Origin: Lachnospiraceae bacterium
GTDB lineage: Bacteria; Bacillota_A; Clostridia; Lachnospirales; Lachnospiraceae
NCBI GenBank assembly: GCA_021770615.1
Contig: JAETQR010000066.1
Coordinates: 1 to 13,563 of the forward strand
Length of the DNA stretch: 13,563 nt
Direction: 5' to 3'
The notes below the pieces were generated by a model, which saw only the letters and a program-made list of their open reading frames with translations, was not told the DNA's origin and made no database searches. The stretch's first letter is position 1. Each line of letters opens with the position of its first letter. This document shows, in pieces, positions 1 through 7,269 of the stretch. The position numbers were made by a program, and so were the translations under genes.

Positions 1-21
1 GTTTCTCTTTTTGTTTGCCAT
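1..21 (-). CDS. Start of an unidentified minus-strand gene (partial)
   Basis: Only the first seven codons are inside the window, reading MANKKRN from the ATG at 21-19. The start is supported by a very strong ribosome binding site on the minus strand (AAAGGAGG, positions 38-31), nine bases from the ATG. The gene continues past the left edge, so its product cannot be named. It lies downstream of, and on the same strand as, the small ORF at 105-350, 83 bases away, and may be co-transcribed with it. A short AT-rich hairpin (TGATAA / TTATCA) lies in its leader near 38-56. Confidence 0.6.
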
Positions 22-104
22 AGTAAAAGGCCTCCTTTGATAATTTGATTTTATCATAGAAGACCTTTTTGGAATACAGCTATTCTTTTTTTACAGAGAT
101 TTTT

Positions 105-350
105 TCATAGTCCCATGGAAAATGCCAATATGCCATATGTATCAACCACATATAATATATTTTTATCGATATAAAATGTATTCCAGTTAAAATCGGATCC
201 ATCCATATATTCCATATTATTTTCGTAAATACCGTTTTTTTGATATACCTCTTTCCACTTTTTGTCGACAGGGTTATTTTTGAGTTTGACATATTTTCCC
301 TGCCTGCGGTTCCATTTTCTATGTATTTTGCTGTTGCTTTTTTCTTTCAT
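105..350 (-). CDS. Small hypothetical protein, 81 aa
   Basis: I do not recognise this protein. The start chosen is the second in-frame ATG (348-350), because the G-rich ribosome binding site (AAGGGGG, 360-366 read on the minus strand) is nine bases from it but only one base from the ATG at 357-359. The product begins MKEKSNSK, has a very basic first 25 residues (KIHRKWNRRQGKYVKLK), then an aromatic and acidic middle, and ends in a short hydrophobic stretch (ILYVVDTYGILAFSMGL). No signal peptide, complete transmembrane helix or catalytic motif is evident. It may be a genuine small protein or the 5' remnant of a longer gene. An extended -10 promoter sits just upstream, and another minus-strand gene begins 83 bases downstream. 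Confidence 0.5.
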   Translation of the reverse strand: MKEKSNSKIHRKWNRRQGKYVKLKNNPVDKKWKEVYQKNGIYENNMEYMDGSDFNWNTFYIDKNILYVVDTYGILAFSMGL

Positions 351-377
351 GTATTTCATCCCCCTTCATTTGTGGAT

Positions 378-386
378 ATTGTAACA
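378..386 (-). promoter_or_regulatory. Extended -10 promoter for the small minus-strand ORF
   Basis: Read on the minus strand this is TGTTACAAT, a match to the extended -10 form TGnTATAAT with one change in the hexamer. No good -35 box is present, as expected for extended -10 promoters. The predicted start near 370 leaves a leader of about 20 bases before the ATG at 350, which fits the G-rich ribosome binding site. Confidence 0.4.
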
Positions 387-452
387 CAACCCGCGATGTA
401 ATAAATACGGATCCATAAGTAAAAAAACAGTGCAGAAAACCCGATTTGCAGT

Positions 453-481
453 TTGACCTTCTTATGCAATCGTGGTAAAAT
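453..481 (+). promoter_or_regulatory. Sigma-A promoter of the folE operon
   Basis: TTGACC at 453-458 and TAAAAT at 476-481 are separated by exactly 17 bases, a near-consensus housekeeping promoter. The expected transcription start near 488 gives a leader of only about 37 bases before the folE ATG at 525. That is too short for a tetrahydrofolate riboswitch, and none is seen. Confidence 0.8.
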
Positions 482-524
482 AAAGTCCGAATGGATTGAA
501 ATCATATGCAGAAAAGAGGATTTT

Positions 525-1076
525 ATGGATAAGGAAAAGATCAAACAGGCGGTTTCTTTGTTTTTGGAAGGAATCGGTGAGGATAAAGACAGGGAAGGGC
601 TGAGAGAGACACCGGCGCGGATCGCTCAGATGTGTGAAGAATTGTTTTGCGGCTATGCAAGCGATGCGGCGGGGCATCTTGACCGGACATTTACATCAGA
701 GCAGTCGGGACTTGTCGTGGAAAAAGATATTACGTTTTATTCTGTGTGTGAGCATCATCTGCTTCCCTTTTATGGAAAGGTTCACATCGGATATATACCG
801 GATGGCAGGGTAGTTGGCCTGAGTAAGCTTGCGAGGACAGTGGAAGTGTATGCCAGGCGCGCCCAGATCCAGGAACAGCTGACCTGTCAGATCGCAGATG
901 CGATCATGGATCTGTTAAAGCCCAAAGGCGTAGTTGTCATGATCGAGGCGGAGCATATGTGTATGACGATGCGGGGAGTGAAAAAACCGGGGACGCAGAC
1001 TGTGACGATCAGCATGAGGGGGTGTGCTGAGACAGATTCGGAACTCCGGCAGGAATTTTTAAGTTTTATCCGGTAG
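525..1076 (+). CDS. folE: GTP cyclohydrolase I (FolE)
   Basis: FolE converts GTP to 7,8-dihydroneopterin triphosphate, the first step of pterin and folate synthesis, as a cytosolic decamer. The 183-residue product has the family signature [18 protein letters not shown]; Cys75 and His78 with Cys146 (in EHMCMTMRG) form the expected zinc site, and the [15 protein letters not shown] segment follows. The start is the ATG at 525, with AGAGGA four bases upstream. A longer in-frame reading from a TTG at 453 would begin inside the promoter -35 box and is rejected. The length agrees with other bacterial FolE proteins. It is the first gene of a run with folP and folBK, which catalyse later steps of the same pathway. 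Identification is firm. Confidence 0.97.
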   Translation: MDKEKIKQAVSLFLEGIGEDKDREGLRETPARIAQMCEELFCGYASDAAGHLDRTFTSEQSGLVVEKDITFYSVCEHHLLPFYGKVHIGYIPDGRVVGLSKLARTVEVYARRAQIQEQLTCQIADAIMDLLKPKGVVVMIEAEHMCMTMRGVKKPGTQTVTISMRGCAETDSELRQEFLSFIR

Positions 1077-1120
1077 ACAAGTAACATCATACAGCAGAGA
1101 AAGGTACAGGTGGCATCATC

Positions 1121-1927
1121 GTGAAGATTGGCAACCGGGAATTTGAGACAGGAAAAAACGTTTATATCATGGGGATTTTGAACATAACCCCGGATTCTTT
1201 TTCAGACGGGGGAAAATTTAATGACATGGAAGATGCCATGCGTCAGGTCGAAAAGATGATCCGGGATGGGGCCGACCTGATCGATGTGGGAGGAGAGTCG
1301 ACCAGGCCGGGACATACACAGATTTCAGACGAGGAAGAGATCCATAGGGTTCTTCCGGTCATTCAGGGAATAAAAGACAGATTTGATATTCCGGTGTCTA
1401 TCGATACGTATAAAAGCAGAGTGGCAGAGGAAGCGCTGAAAGCAGGGGCAGATCTGTTAAATGATATCTGGGGGTTTCTGAAAGATGAGAATATGGCACA
1501 TCTTGCTGCTTCCTATGATGTACCGGTATGTCTGATGCATAACCGGGACAATACAGATTATAAGGATTTTGTAAAAGATGTGACGAATGATCTGAAAAAA
1601 TGCCTGTCGGTGGCAGAAAAATGCGGTGTAAAAAAAGAGAATATCATACTGGATCCCGGAATCGGTTTTGGGAAAACGTATGAGCAGAATCTGATCATGA
1701 TGAATCATCTTGAGGATATTACGGAGTTAGGTTATCCGGTTCTTTTGGGAGCATCGAGAAAAAGCATGATCGGACTTACGCTTGATCTTCCTGTGACGGA
1801 AAGGGAGGAAGGAACGATAGCGACGTCGGTGATCGGAGCGATGAAAGGATGCAGTTTCGTGCGTGTACATGATGTGAGAGCAAATGCCAGAGCACTGAAA
1901 ATGACAGAAGCGGTTCTGCATTCATAG
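1121..1927 (+). CDS. folP: Dihydropteroate synthase (FolP)
   Basis: FolP condenses p-aminobenzoate with 6-hydroxymethyl-dihydropterin diphosphate to make dihydropteroate, and is the target of sulfonamides. The 268-residue protein shows both family signatures: MGILNITPDSFSDGG (residues 17-31) and DVGGESTRPG (55-64). It also has the pterin-pocket segments NDIWGF (114-119) and DPGIGFGK (178-185), the GASRKSMIG loop (210-218) and a C-terminal RVHDV. The start is a GTG at 1121, seven bases after AGGTGG (1108-1113). It lies 44 bases after folE and 32 before folBK, consistent with one transcript. No pabA, pabB or pabC gene for the p-aminobenzoate co-substrate is in the window. Confidence 0.97.
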   Translation: MKIGNREFETGKNVYIMGILNITPDSFSDGGKFNDMEDAMRQVEKMIRDGADLIDVGGESTRPGHTQISDEEEIHRVLPVIQGIKDRFDIPVSIDTYKSRVAEEALKAGADLLNDIWGFLKDENMAHLAASYDVPVCLMHNRDNTDYKDFVKDVTNDLKKCLSVAEKCGVKKENIILDPGIGFGKTYEQNLIMMNHLEDITELGYPVLLGASRKSMIGLTLDLPVTEREEGTIATSVIGAMKGCSFVRVHDVRANARALKMTEAVLHS

Positions 1928-1959
1928 TCCGGTGGCGTTAAGAAAAGGAAAGGATAGAT

Positions 1960-2793
1960 ATGGACAAAATAGAGATCCGGGATTTGGAGTGTTACTGCCA
2001 TCACGGGGTGCTGAAAGAAGAAAATGTACTTGGACAAAAGTTTCTTGTCTCAGCTGCTTTGTATATGGATACGAGGAAGGCGGGAAATCAGGACGATCTT
2101 TCGGCCTCAGTGGATTATGCGGAGGTGGCGCATTTTATTAATGATACGATGAGACAGACAAAGTACAAGCTGATCGAGGCGGCTGCGGAAACGCTTGCCA
2201 GAGAGATCCTTATGCGGTTTCGGGGATTGGAAGCGGTAGAGCTCCGGATCAAAAAGCCATGGGCGCCGATCCTGCTTCCATTAGATACGGTGTCTGTTAC
2301 GATCAGGAGAGAGTGGATCCGTGTATATGCAGGAATCGGATCCAATATGGGAGACCGTCAGAAATATATCGATGATGCCTTTGCCGGGATATGCGACGAT
2401 CCGAATTGTAAGGATACTTACCTGTCAGATATCATTGAGACAGAGCCTTATGGTTATACCGAACAGGAAAAGTTTCTGAACGGGGTCATTTGTTTTGATA
2501 CATTGTATAGTCCGGCGGAGCTGCTGGAATTTTTCCACCGGCTTGAGCGGGAAGGAAGGCGTGAAAGAACGATCCACTGGGGGCCAAGAACGATCGATCT
2601 TGACATTTTATTTTATGGAGATCAGGTCATTCAGACAGAGGATCTTATCATTCCGCATAAGGGAATCCCTGACCGGAGATTTGTTCTGGAGCCGTTGCAG
2701 CAGATCGCACCGTTTTTGATCCACCCGGTATTTGGGAAAACAGTATCGCAGTTATTTGAAGAATTACCGCCCAGGCAGGATGATGAGATATAG
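1960..2793 (+). CDS. folK: Bifunctional dihydroneopterin aldolase / HPPK fusion (FolB-FolK)
   Basis: The 277-residue protein fuses two consecutive folate enzymes. Residues 1-118 are dihydroneopterin aldolase (FolB), which cleaves dihydroneopterin to 6-hydroxymethyl-dihydropterin: CYCHHGVLKEEN near the start carries the conserved glutamate region, and RIKKPWAPI (96-104) carries the conserved lysine. Residues 121-277 are 6-hydroxymethyl-dihydropterin pyrophosphokinase (FolK): YAGIGSNMGDR (123-133), TEPYGY (161-166), FLNGV, and the magnesium-binding GPRTIDLDILFYG (208-220, Asp213 and Asp215), then IPHKGIPDRRFVLEPL. The ATG at 1960 follows AAAGGA by five bases. The fusion puts the enzymes immediately before FolP in the pathway on one chain. 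Such FolBK fusions are known in Firmicutes. Confidence 0.95.
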   Translation: MDKIEIRDLECYCHHGVLKEENVLGQKFLVSAALYMDTRKAGNQDDLSASVDYAEVAHFINDTMRQTKYKLIEAAAETLAREILMRFRGLEAVELRIKKPWAPILLPLDTVSVTIRREWIRVYAGIGSNMGDRQKYIDDAFAGICDDPNCKDTYLSDIIETEPYGYTEQEKFLNGVICFDTLYSPAELLEFFHRLEREGRRERTIHWGPRTIDLDILFYGDQVIQTEDLIIPHKGIPDRRFVLEPLQQIAPFLIHPVFGKTVSQLFEELPPRQDDEI

Positions 2794-2808
2794 TATAGGA
2801 GGATGAAT

Positions 2809-3945
2809 ATGCTGGATTTAATGGAGGCAAGAAAGAACATCGATGAGATCGATCAGAAGATCGTAGAACTTTTCGAGAAGAGGATGGCCGAGTCGAATGA
2901 GGTGGCGGAGTATAAGTTAAAGACCGGAAAAGCGGTTTATGATAAGGAAAGAGAAGAGGAAAAGTTAGCGTATCTCAGCCGTCTTGCCAGCAGCGAATTT
3001 AATAAAAAGGCGATCACGGAGTTGTTCAGCCAGATCATGTCTATCAGCCGGAAATACCAGTATGGTGTTCTTCCCATTGATACAAAGCTGACGGATTATG
3101 AGCGGGTGGACCGTCTGCCTGTCGGGACAGATACAAAGGTATGTTATTATGGTGCGCCGGGAACACATACCCAGCAGGCGATGGAAGATTTTTTCGGCGA
3201 GGACATAACCGGCATCAGCTGTCCGACATTCCAGAGCGTGATGGAGGCGGTTGAGTGCGGGGAAGCCGATTATGGTGTTCTTCCGATCGAAAATTCTTCT
3301 ACGGGAGGCATAACAGCAAATTATGATCTTTTATTAAATTATTCAAATTGCATCGTTGGCCAGTATGTCAACAAGATCAGCCAGTGTTTTCTGACGCTTC
3401 CCGGAGCTAAGACCGAGGATATAAAGACCGTGTATTCACACCCGCAGGGACTGTTGCAGTGCAGTGGTTTTTTGCGTGAACATTCCGGGATGCAGGCGGT
3501 GGAGTTTGCGGGCAGTACGGCAGACAGCGCCCAAAAAGTGGCCGCGGACGGCGATCCATCCCAGGCGGCGATCGCAGCCAGACGAGCTGCCAAAGAATAT
3601 GGCCTTCAGGTTCTTAAGGAAGATATCCAGCAGGAGGAAAATAATTCAACGAGATTTATCATCATTGGAAGGAAGCAGATCTATCTTGACGACAGCAATA
3701 AGATCGCACTTTGTATCGAACTGCCTCATGAGTGTGGTTCCCTCTACCGGATCATGTCCCATTTTCTTTTTAATGACCTGAATATGACCCAGATCGAGTC
3801 GAGACCGATCGAAGGGAAGAATTGGGAGTACCGTTTTTTTATTGATATTGAAGGAAATCTGGATGAGCCGGCGGTGCAAAATGCGCTCCGTGGTATCCGG
3901 GAGGAAGCAAGGAGCATGCGGATCCTCGGCAATTTTAAAGCTTAG
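2809..3945 (+). CDS. pheA: Chorismate mutase / prephenate dehydratase (P-protein, PheA)
   Basis: PheA turns chorismate into prephenate and then phenylpyruvate, committing carbon to phenylalanine. In the 378-residue protein an AroQ-type chorismate mutase domain occupies about residues 1-90 (MLDLMEARKNIDEIDQKIVELFEKR). The prephenate dehydratase domain follows (about 108-290), with GAPGTHTQQA, VLPIENSSTGGI and the catalytic STRF (280-283). A C-terminal ACT regulatory domain (about 297-375) holds the ESRP phenylalanine-binding motif (330-333), so feedback inhibition by phenylalanine is expected. The ATG at 2803 abuts AGGAGG (2797-2802) with no spacer, whereas the in-frame ATG at 2809 is six bases away and is preferred. 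The gene starts 15 bases after folBK. Folate and phenylalanine synthesis share chorismate as a source, which may explain the linkage. Confidence 0.96.
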   Translation: MLDLMEARKNIDEIDQKIVELFEKRMAESNEVAEYKLKTGKAVYDKEREEEKLAYLSRLASSEFNKKAITELFSQIMSISRKYQYGVLPIDTKLTDYERVDRLPVGTDTKVCYYGAPGTHTQQAMEDFFGEDITGISCPTFQSVMEAVECGEADYGVLPIENSSTGGITANYDLLLNYSNCIVGQYVNKISQCFLTLPGAKTEDIKTVYSHPQGLLQCSGFLREHSGMQAVEFAGSTADSAQKVAADGDPSQAAIAARRAAKEYGLQVLKEDIQQEENNSTRFIIIGRKQIYLDDSNKIALCIELPHECGSLYRIMSHFLFNDLNMTQIESRPIEGKNWEYRFFIDIEGNLDEPAVQNALRGIREEARSMRILGNFKA

Positions 3946-4052
3946 TTTATGGTATCCGCCAGGTTGGCCGGATCTACATTTTCACATTTTTTTCAAATTT
4001 TAAACACAGCTTCTTCAACAAACCTACAACAATTTCCCACAAAGTCAGGTTA

Positions 4053-4180
4053 TCGTATAACTATGATGTTGGGGGCAAAACCGACACAAGTATGTGCGTT
4101 TGCAAGCGAGCTTGCAATACCACATATTGTGTTCGGTTGGTGCGAAGCACCTTTTTGGCTCCAGCATCATAACTATCCGA
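4053..4180. repeat. Branched inverted-repeat element between pheA and the HtrA-type gene
   Basis: The two ends form a long imperfect inverted repeat. The left arm (4053-4096) contains ATGATGTTGGGGGCAAAA, CCGA and TATGTG; the right arm (4121-4180) contains CACATA, TCGG and TTTTTGGCTCCAGCATCAT. Two smaller hairpins sit inside it: TTGCAAG-CGAG-CTTGCAA at the tip (4100-4117) and GGTGC-GAA-GCACC on one side (4139-4151). The predicted fold is therefore a branched RNA or cruciform. This is the appearance of a short non-coding dispersed repeat (REP- or MITE-like). No transposase is present, and copy number cannot be judged from one window. Confidence 0.7.
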
Positions 4181-4206
4181 AACAAATAAAATGGGAGGTT
4201 GATCGA

Positions 4207-5118
4207 ATGAAGAAGTTTGTAAAAATCATCGCAGGGGCAGTTACATTTGGAGTATTGAGCAGCGCTGTATTCCAGGGAGCGAATTATCTTTATGGACACA
4301 ATGAGAGCAGTGATCCGGCGGTGACCGAGACTACGCAAAACCATGTGACAGGGACAACTGGTATCACACAGACATCATCTGTTTCCGGAAATGAAATTGC
4401 AGGCGTTTCCGACGTGGTAGAACAGGTTTTGCCATCGATCGTGGCGATCGACGTCAAGGTGGTATCGAAACAGCAGGATTTTTTTGGAAGGATTTACGAG
4501 AGCGAAGGTGAAGGAAGCGGCTCGGGAATCATTATCAAAGAGGACTCGGACAATGTTTATATCGTAACGAACAATCACGTCGTAGCTGACAGCGTAAAAG
4601 TAGTGATCACATTTTCGGATGAAACGACAGCAGATGCTGTGGTCACCGGGACAGATGAGGCATCGGATCTCGCTGTCGTAAAGGTGGCAAAATCGGATCT
4701 GAAAGATGAGACGATGTCCCGGATCAAAGTGGCGAAACTTGCTGACAGTGATGCGACAAAAGTCGGGGAGCAGGCGATCGCGATCGGAAATGCCCTTGGT
4801 TATGGGACGAGCGTAACGGTCGGCTATGTGAGTGCGAAAGAACGGGAAATCGGTATAAGTACAGAAGATAACGGTTCGCCGGCAGAGAGCCGGAGACAGA
4901 CATCCTCTGATTCTTCACAGGAGACGATGAAACTCATCCAGACAGACGCTGCGATCAATCCGGGAAACAGCGGCGGTGCGCTTGTCAATGCAAAGGGTGA
5001 GGTGATCGGCATCAACTCCTCAAAATTTGCTTCCGAAGAAGTAGAGGGGATGGGCTTTGCCATTCCGATCTCCGATGCGGTACCTATTATAGAGAAACTG
5101 ATGAACACTACGTTTTAA
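4207..5118 (+). CDS. HtrA/DegP-type S1C serine protease lacking a PDZ domain
   Basis: This is a membrane-anchored envelope protease of the trypsin-like HtrA family, which degrades misfolded exported proteins. The 303-residue product begins MKKFVKII and has one hydrophobic segment (about residues 6-29) as signal anchor, then a Thr/Ser-rich linker, then the protease domain. The catalytic triad is visible: His124 (VTNNHVV), Asp154 (EASDLAVVKV) and Ser255 (NPGNSGGAL). Unlike typical HtrA proteins it stops at AIPISDAVPIIEKLMNTTF, where a PDZ domain would begin. The 35 bases before miaB hold no remnant in any frame. The start is the ATG at 4207 with GGGAGG eight bases upstream; in-frame codons back to 3949 come from the repeat element. 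It is probably co-transcribed with miaB. Confidence 0.88.
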   Translation: MKKFVKIIAGAVTFGVLSSAVFQGANYLYGHNESSDPAVTETTQNHVTGTTGITQTSSVSGNEIAGVSDVVEQVLPSIVAIDVKVVSKQQDFFGRIYESEGEGSGSGIIIKEDSDNVYIVTNNHVVADSVKVVITFSDETTADAVVTGTDEASDLAVVKVAKSDLKDETMSRIKVAKLADSDATKVGEQAIAIGNALGYGTSVTVGYVSAKEREIGISTEDNGSPAESRRQTSSDSSQETMKLIQTDAAINPGNSGGALVNAKGEVIGINSSKFASEEVEGMGFAIPISDAVPIIEKLMNTTF

Positions 5119-5153
5119 AGTATAAAAAATGAAGTAAGGAAGAAGAGGAAACA

Positions 5154-6605
5154 ATGTTTGACTACGATGTGATCGATCATACCGATATCTCCGGCGAAGC
5201 GCCGGAGACCGAACCAGCGAGACAATATTATTTTATGAAGAAATGTAAAATCTGGTTTCAACAGGAGACAGAGCGGCTTGGCAGGAAAATGACCGTGTCC
5301 ATGCAGACGATGGGATGCCAGATGAATGCCAGGGATTCGGAAAAACTGGAGGCGGTTCTGTCCTACATCGGTTATGTGACGGTGGAAGACACAGTAGCGG
5401 ATTTTGTCCTCTATAATACTTGTACGGTACGGGAAAATGCAAACCTTAAAGTATACGGAAGACTTGGTTACATGAAAAACCAGAAAAAGAAAAATCCACA
5501 GATGAAGATCGCCATGTGTGGCTGTATGATGCAGGAACCCTCTGTCGTGGAAAAAATAAAAAAGAGTTATCCGTTTGTCGATATGATATTCGGAACACAT
5601 AATGTGTATAAGCTGGCAGAGATCCTCTATACGAGGATTCAGTCTGGGCGGATGGTCATGGATATCTGGCCGGAAGCAAAAGAGATCGTGGAAGAACTGC
5701 CAAGTATACGCAAGTATCCTTTTAAAGCAGGAGTCAATATCATGTATGGCTGCAATAATTTTTGCAGCTATTGCATCGTTCCCTATGTGCGTGGCCGGGA
5801 ACGGAGCAGGGAGCCGGAGGAAATCCTCCGGGAGATAAAGGCTCTTGCCGAGGATGGAGTAATAGAGGTTATGCTTCTTGGCCAGAATGTAAATTCTTAT
5901 GGAAAGACACTGGCGCAGCCCATGAGTTTTGCAGAGCTTCTCCGGGAGGTCGAGAAGATTGGTGGGATCGAGCGCATCCGTTTTATGACGTCACATCCGA
6001 AGGATTTATCGGATGAATTGATCCAGGTTATGGCAGAGAGCCAAAAAATATGCGGGCATCTTCACCTTCCGCTCCAGTCGGGGAGTTCAAAGATCCTGAA
6101 AGATATGAACCGGAGATATACGAAAGAAGATTATCTGGCATTAGTGGACAGGATCCGGGAGAAAATGCCGGATATTTCCCTTACGACAGATCTTATCGTT
6201 GGATTTCCGGGAGAGACAGAGGAAGATTTCCAGGAGACCCTTGATGTGGTAAAGAAGGTCAGATATGACAGCGTATATTCCTTTATTTATTCCAGACGGA
6301 CAGGGACGCCGGCAGCATCGATGGAAGAGCAGGTGCCGGAAGATATTGTGAAAGAACGTTTCAGCCGCCTTCTGGAAACGATCCAGTCAATATCTGCGGA
6401 GATCACAGAGAGCAAGGTTGGGCAGACAGAAGATGTTCTTATGGAGGAAATCAACGATCACGATGATTCCCTGATCACCGGGCGGCTTTCTTCTAATGCT
6501 GTCGTCCATTGTAAAGGGAACGAAGATCAGATCGGAACGATATGCAAGGTGAGGCTGACTGAGAGCAAAGGATTTTATTTTATGGGAGAAATAAAGCCCG
6601 ACTGA
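5154..6605 (+). CDS. miaB: tRNA-2-methylthio-N6-dimethylallyladenosine synthase (MiaB)
   Basis: MiaB is a radical-SAM methylthiotransferase that converts i6A to ms2i6A at position 37 of tRNAs reading UNN codons. In the 483-residue protein the N-terminal UPF0004 domain carries Cys55, Cys90 and Cys124 for the auxiliary iron-sulfur cluster. The radical-SAM core has the CX3CX2C motif at Cys200, Cys204 and Cys207 (YGCNNFCSYC), followed by LLGQNVNSYG, HLPLQSGS and TDLIVGFPGE. A TRAM domain (about 415-482) closes the protein and should bind tRNA. An N-terminal extension of about 45 residues is like that of the long Gram-positive MiaB forms. The ATG at 5154 follows AGAGG by five bases. Its last two codons and stop lie inside the second inverted-repeat element. 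Confidence 0.96.
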   Translation: MFDYDVIDHTDISGEAPETEPARQYYFMKKCKIWFQQETERLGRKMTVSMQTMGCQMNARDSEKLEAVLSYIGYVTVEDTVADFVLYNTCTVRENANLKVYGRLGYMKNQKKKNPQMKIAMCGCMMQEPSVVEKIKKSYPFVDMIFGTHNVYKLAEILYTRIQSGRMVMDIWPEAKEIVEELPSIRKYPFKAGVNIMYGCNNFCSYCIVPYVRGRERSREPEEILREIKALAEDGVIEVMLLGQNVNSYGKTLAQPMSFAELLREVEKIGGIERIRFMTSHPKDLSDELIQVMAESQKICGHLHLPLQSGSSKILKDMNRRYTKEDYLALVDRIREKMPDISLTTDLIVGFPGETEEDFQETLDVVKKVRYDSVYSFIYSRRTGTPAASMEEQVPEDIVKERFSRLLETIQSISAEITESKVGQTEDVLMEEINDHDDSLITGRLSSNAVVHCKGNEDQIGTICKVRLTESKGFYFMGEIKPD

Positions 6606-6719
6606 GAAGCGCACCTTTTTTGCGGAGCAAGTTTGCCGAAAGGCAAACTTGAGAGGAACTTCAGTTCCTTAACTTCAGTTCCTTGGTGCGCGATTCTCAG
6701 TCGCACCTTTATTTTTTTT
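6599..6719 (+). terminator. Branched inverted-repeat element acting as likely terminator between convergent genes
   Basis: The outer arms CGACTGAGAAGCGCACC (6599-6615) and GGTGCGCGATTCTCAGTCG (6685-6703) pair with one two-base bulge. Inside are a perfect 10-bp hairpin with a GAAA loop (CAAGTTTGCC / GGCAAACTTG, 6628-6651) and a GGAAC-TTCA-GTTCC hairpin (6655-6668). On the plus strand the outer stem is followed by CACC and then a T-rich run (6708-6719), so it can plausibly end the miaB transcript. On the minus strand it is followed by GGCTTTATTTC, a weaker tract, so it may also end the cyclophilin transcript. It covers the whole gap between miaB and the cyclophilin gene and overlaps the miaB stop codon. 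Confidence 0.6.
6657..6684. repeat. Perfect 14-bp tandem duplication inside the miaB-proximal element
   Basis: AACTTCAGTTCCTT occurs at 6657-6670 and again, unchanged, at 6671-6684. Each copy contains the AACTTCAGTT half of a small hairpin, so the second copy looks like a slippage duplication of one internal hairpin. Confidence 0.9.
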
Positions 6720-7233
6720 CCGGTTCCGGGTACTCTTCCCCGAACGTATCGACGGTGACCTTTTCCATAACGACCGGTGTGACCGGCATATCGCCGTAGT
6801 CGGTTTCCACACAAGCCAGCTTGTCCACGATATCCATGCCTTCTGTTACTTTACCGAAAGCGGCATAGGAGCCGTCCAGATGAGGTGCGTCTTTGTGCAT
6901 GATAAAAAATTGGGATCCGGCAGAGTCCGGCATCTGGGAACGTGCCATCGAGAGGACGCCTGCGGTGTGTTTTAAGTTGTTTTCAAAACCGTTCATGGCA
7001 AATTCGCCGCGGATATTGTAGCCCGGGCCGCCCATGCCGTTTCCGTCAGGACAACCGCCCTGGATCATAAATCCTTTTATGATCCGGTGGAAGGTAAGGC
7101 CATCATAGAAACCATTATTTACAAGAGAAATAAAGTTGTTTACGGTGTTTGGCGCAATGTCAGGATAAAGTTCTGCCTGAATGGTACTGCCATCTGCCAT
7201 TTGAAATGTTACGATTGGATTTTTTTCAGTCAT
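6709..7233 (-). CDS. Cyclophilin-type peptidyl-prolyl cis-trans isomerase
   Basis: This is a single-domain cytosolic cyclophilin of 174 residues with no signal peptide; it should catalyse prolyl bond isomerisation during protein folding. The active-site segment FHRIIKGFMIQGG (residues 48-60) contains Arg50, Phe55, Met56 and Gln58, and SQFF (107-110) and AFGKV (125-129) are also conserved. The tryptophan that binds cyclosporin in human cyclophilin A is replaced by His118 (PHLDG), common in bacterial members and usually linked to weak drug binding. The ATG at 7233 follows an AAAGGA ribosome binding site, and a good minus-strand promoter lies upstream. It is convergent with miaB and divergent from the S66 peptidase gene. 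Confidence 0.95.
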   Translation of the reverse strand: MTEKNPIVTFQMADGSTIQAELYPDIAPNTVNNFISLVNNGFYDGLTFHRIIKGFMIQGGCPDGNGMGGPGYNIRGEFAMNGFENNLKHTAGVLSMARSQMPDSAGSQFFIMHKDAPHLDGSYAAFGKVTEGMDIVDKLACVETDYGDMPVTPVVMEKVTVDTFGEEYPEPEKK

Positions 7234-7269
7234 AGTATTGATTTCCTTTCATAATTGTGATTCAATTTT

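Noticed and set aside
453..524. In-frame upstream extension of FolE from a TTG at 453
   Set aside because: The TTG is the -35 box of the operon promoter and lies before the transcription start; the ATG at 525 has a ribosome binding site and gives the normal family length.
482..524. Tetrahydrofolate riboswitch ahead of folE
   Set aside because: The predicted leader is only about 37 bases and shows no recognisable paired structure or conserved motif.
1732..2037. Long minus-strand frames opposite folP, folBK, pheA and spoIIGA
   Set aside because: They lie antisense to well-identified genes, lack ribosome binding sites and show no protein-like domain pattern.
3952..3975. Possible terminator after pheA (ATCCGCC with GGCCGGAT)
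   Set aside because: The stem is short and bulged and is not followed directly by a T tract.
3949..4206. 86-codon N-terminal extension of the HtrA-type protein
   Set aside because: These codons cover the inverted-repeat element and have no ribosome binding site; the ATG at 4207 has a strong one and is followed directly by a signal anchor.
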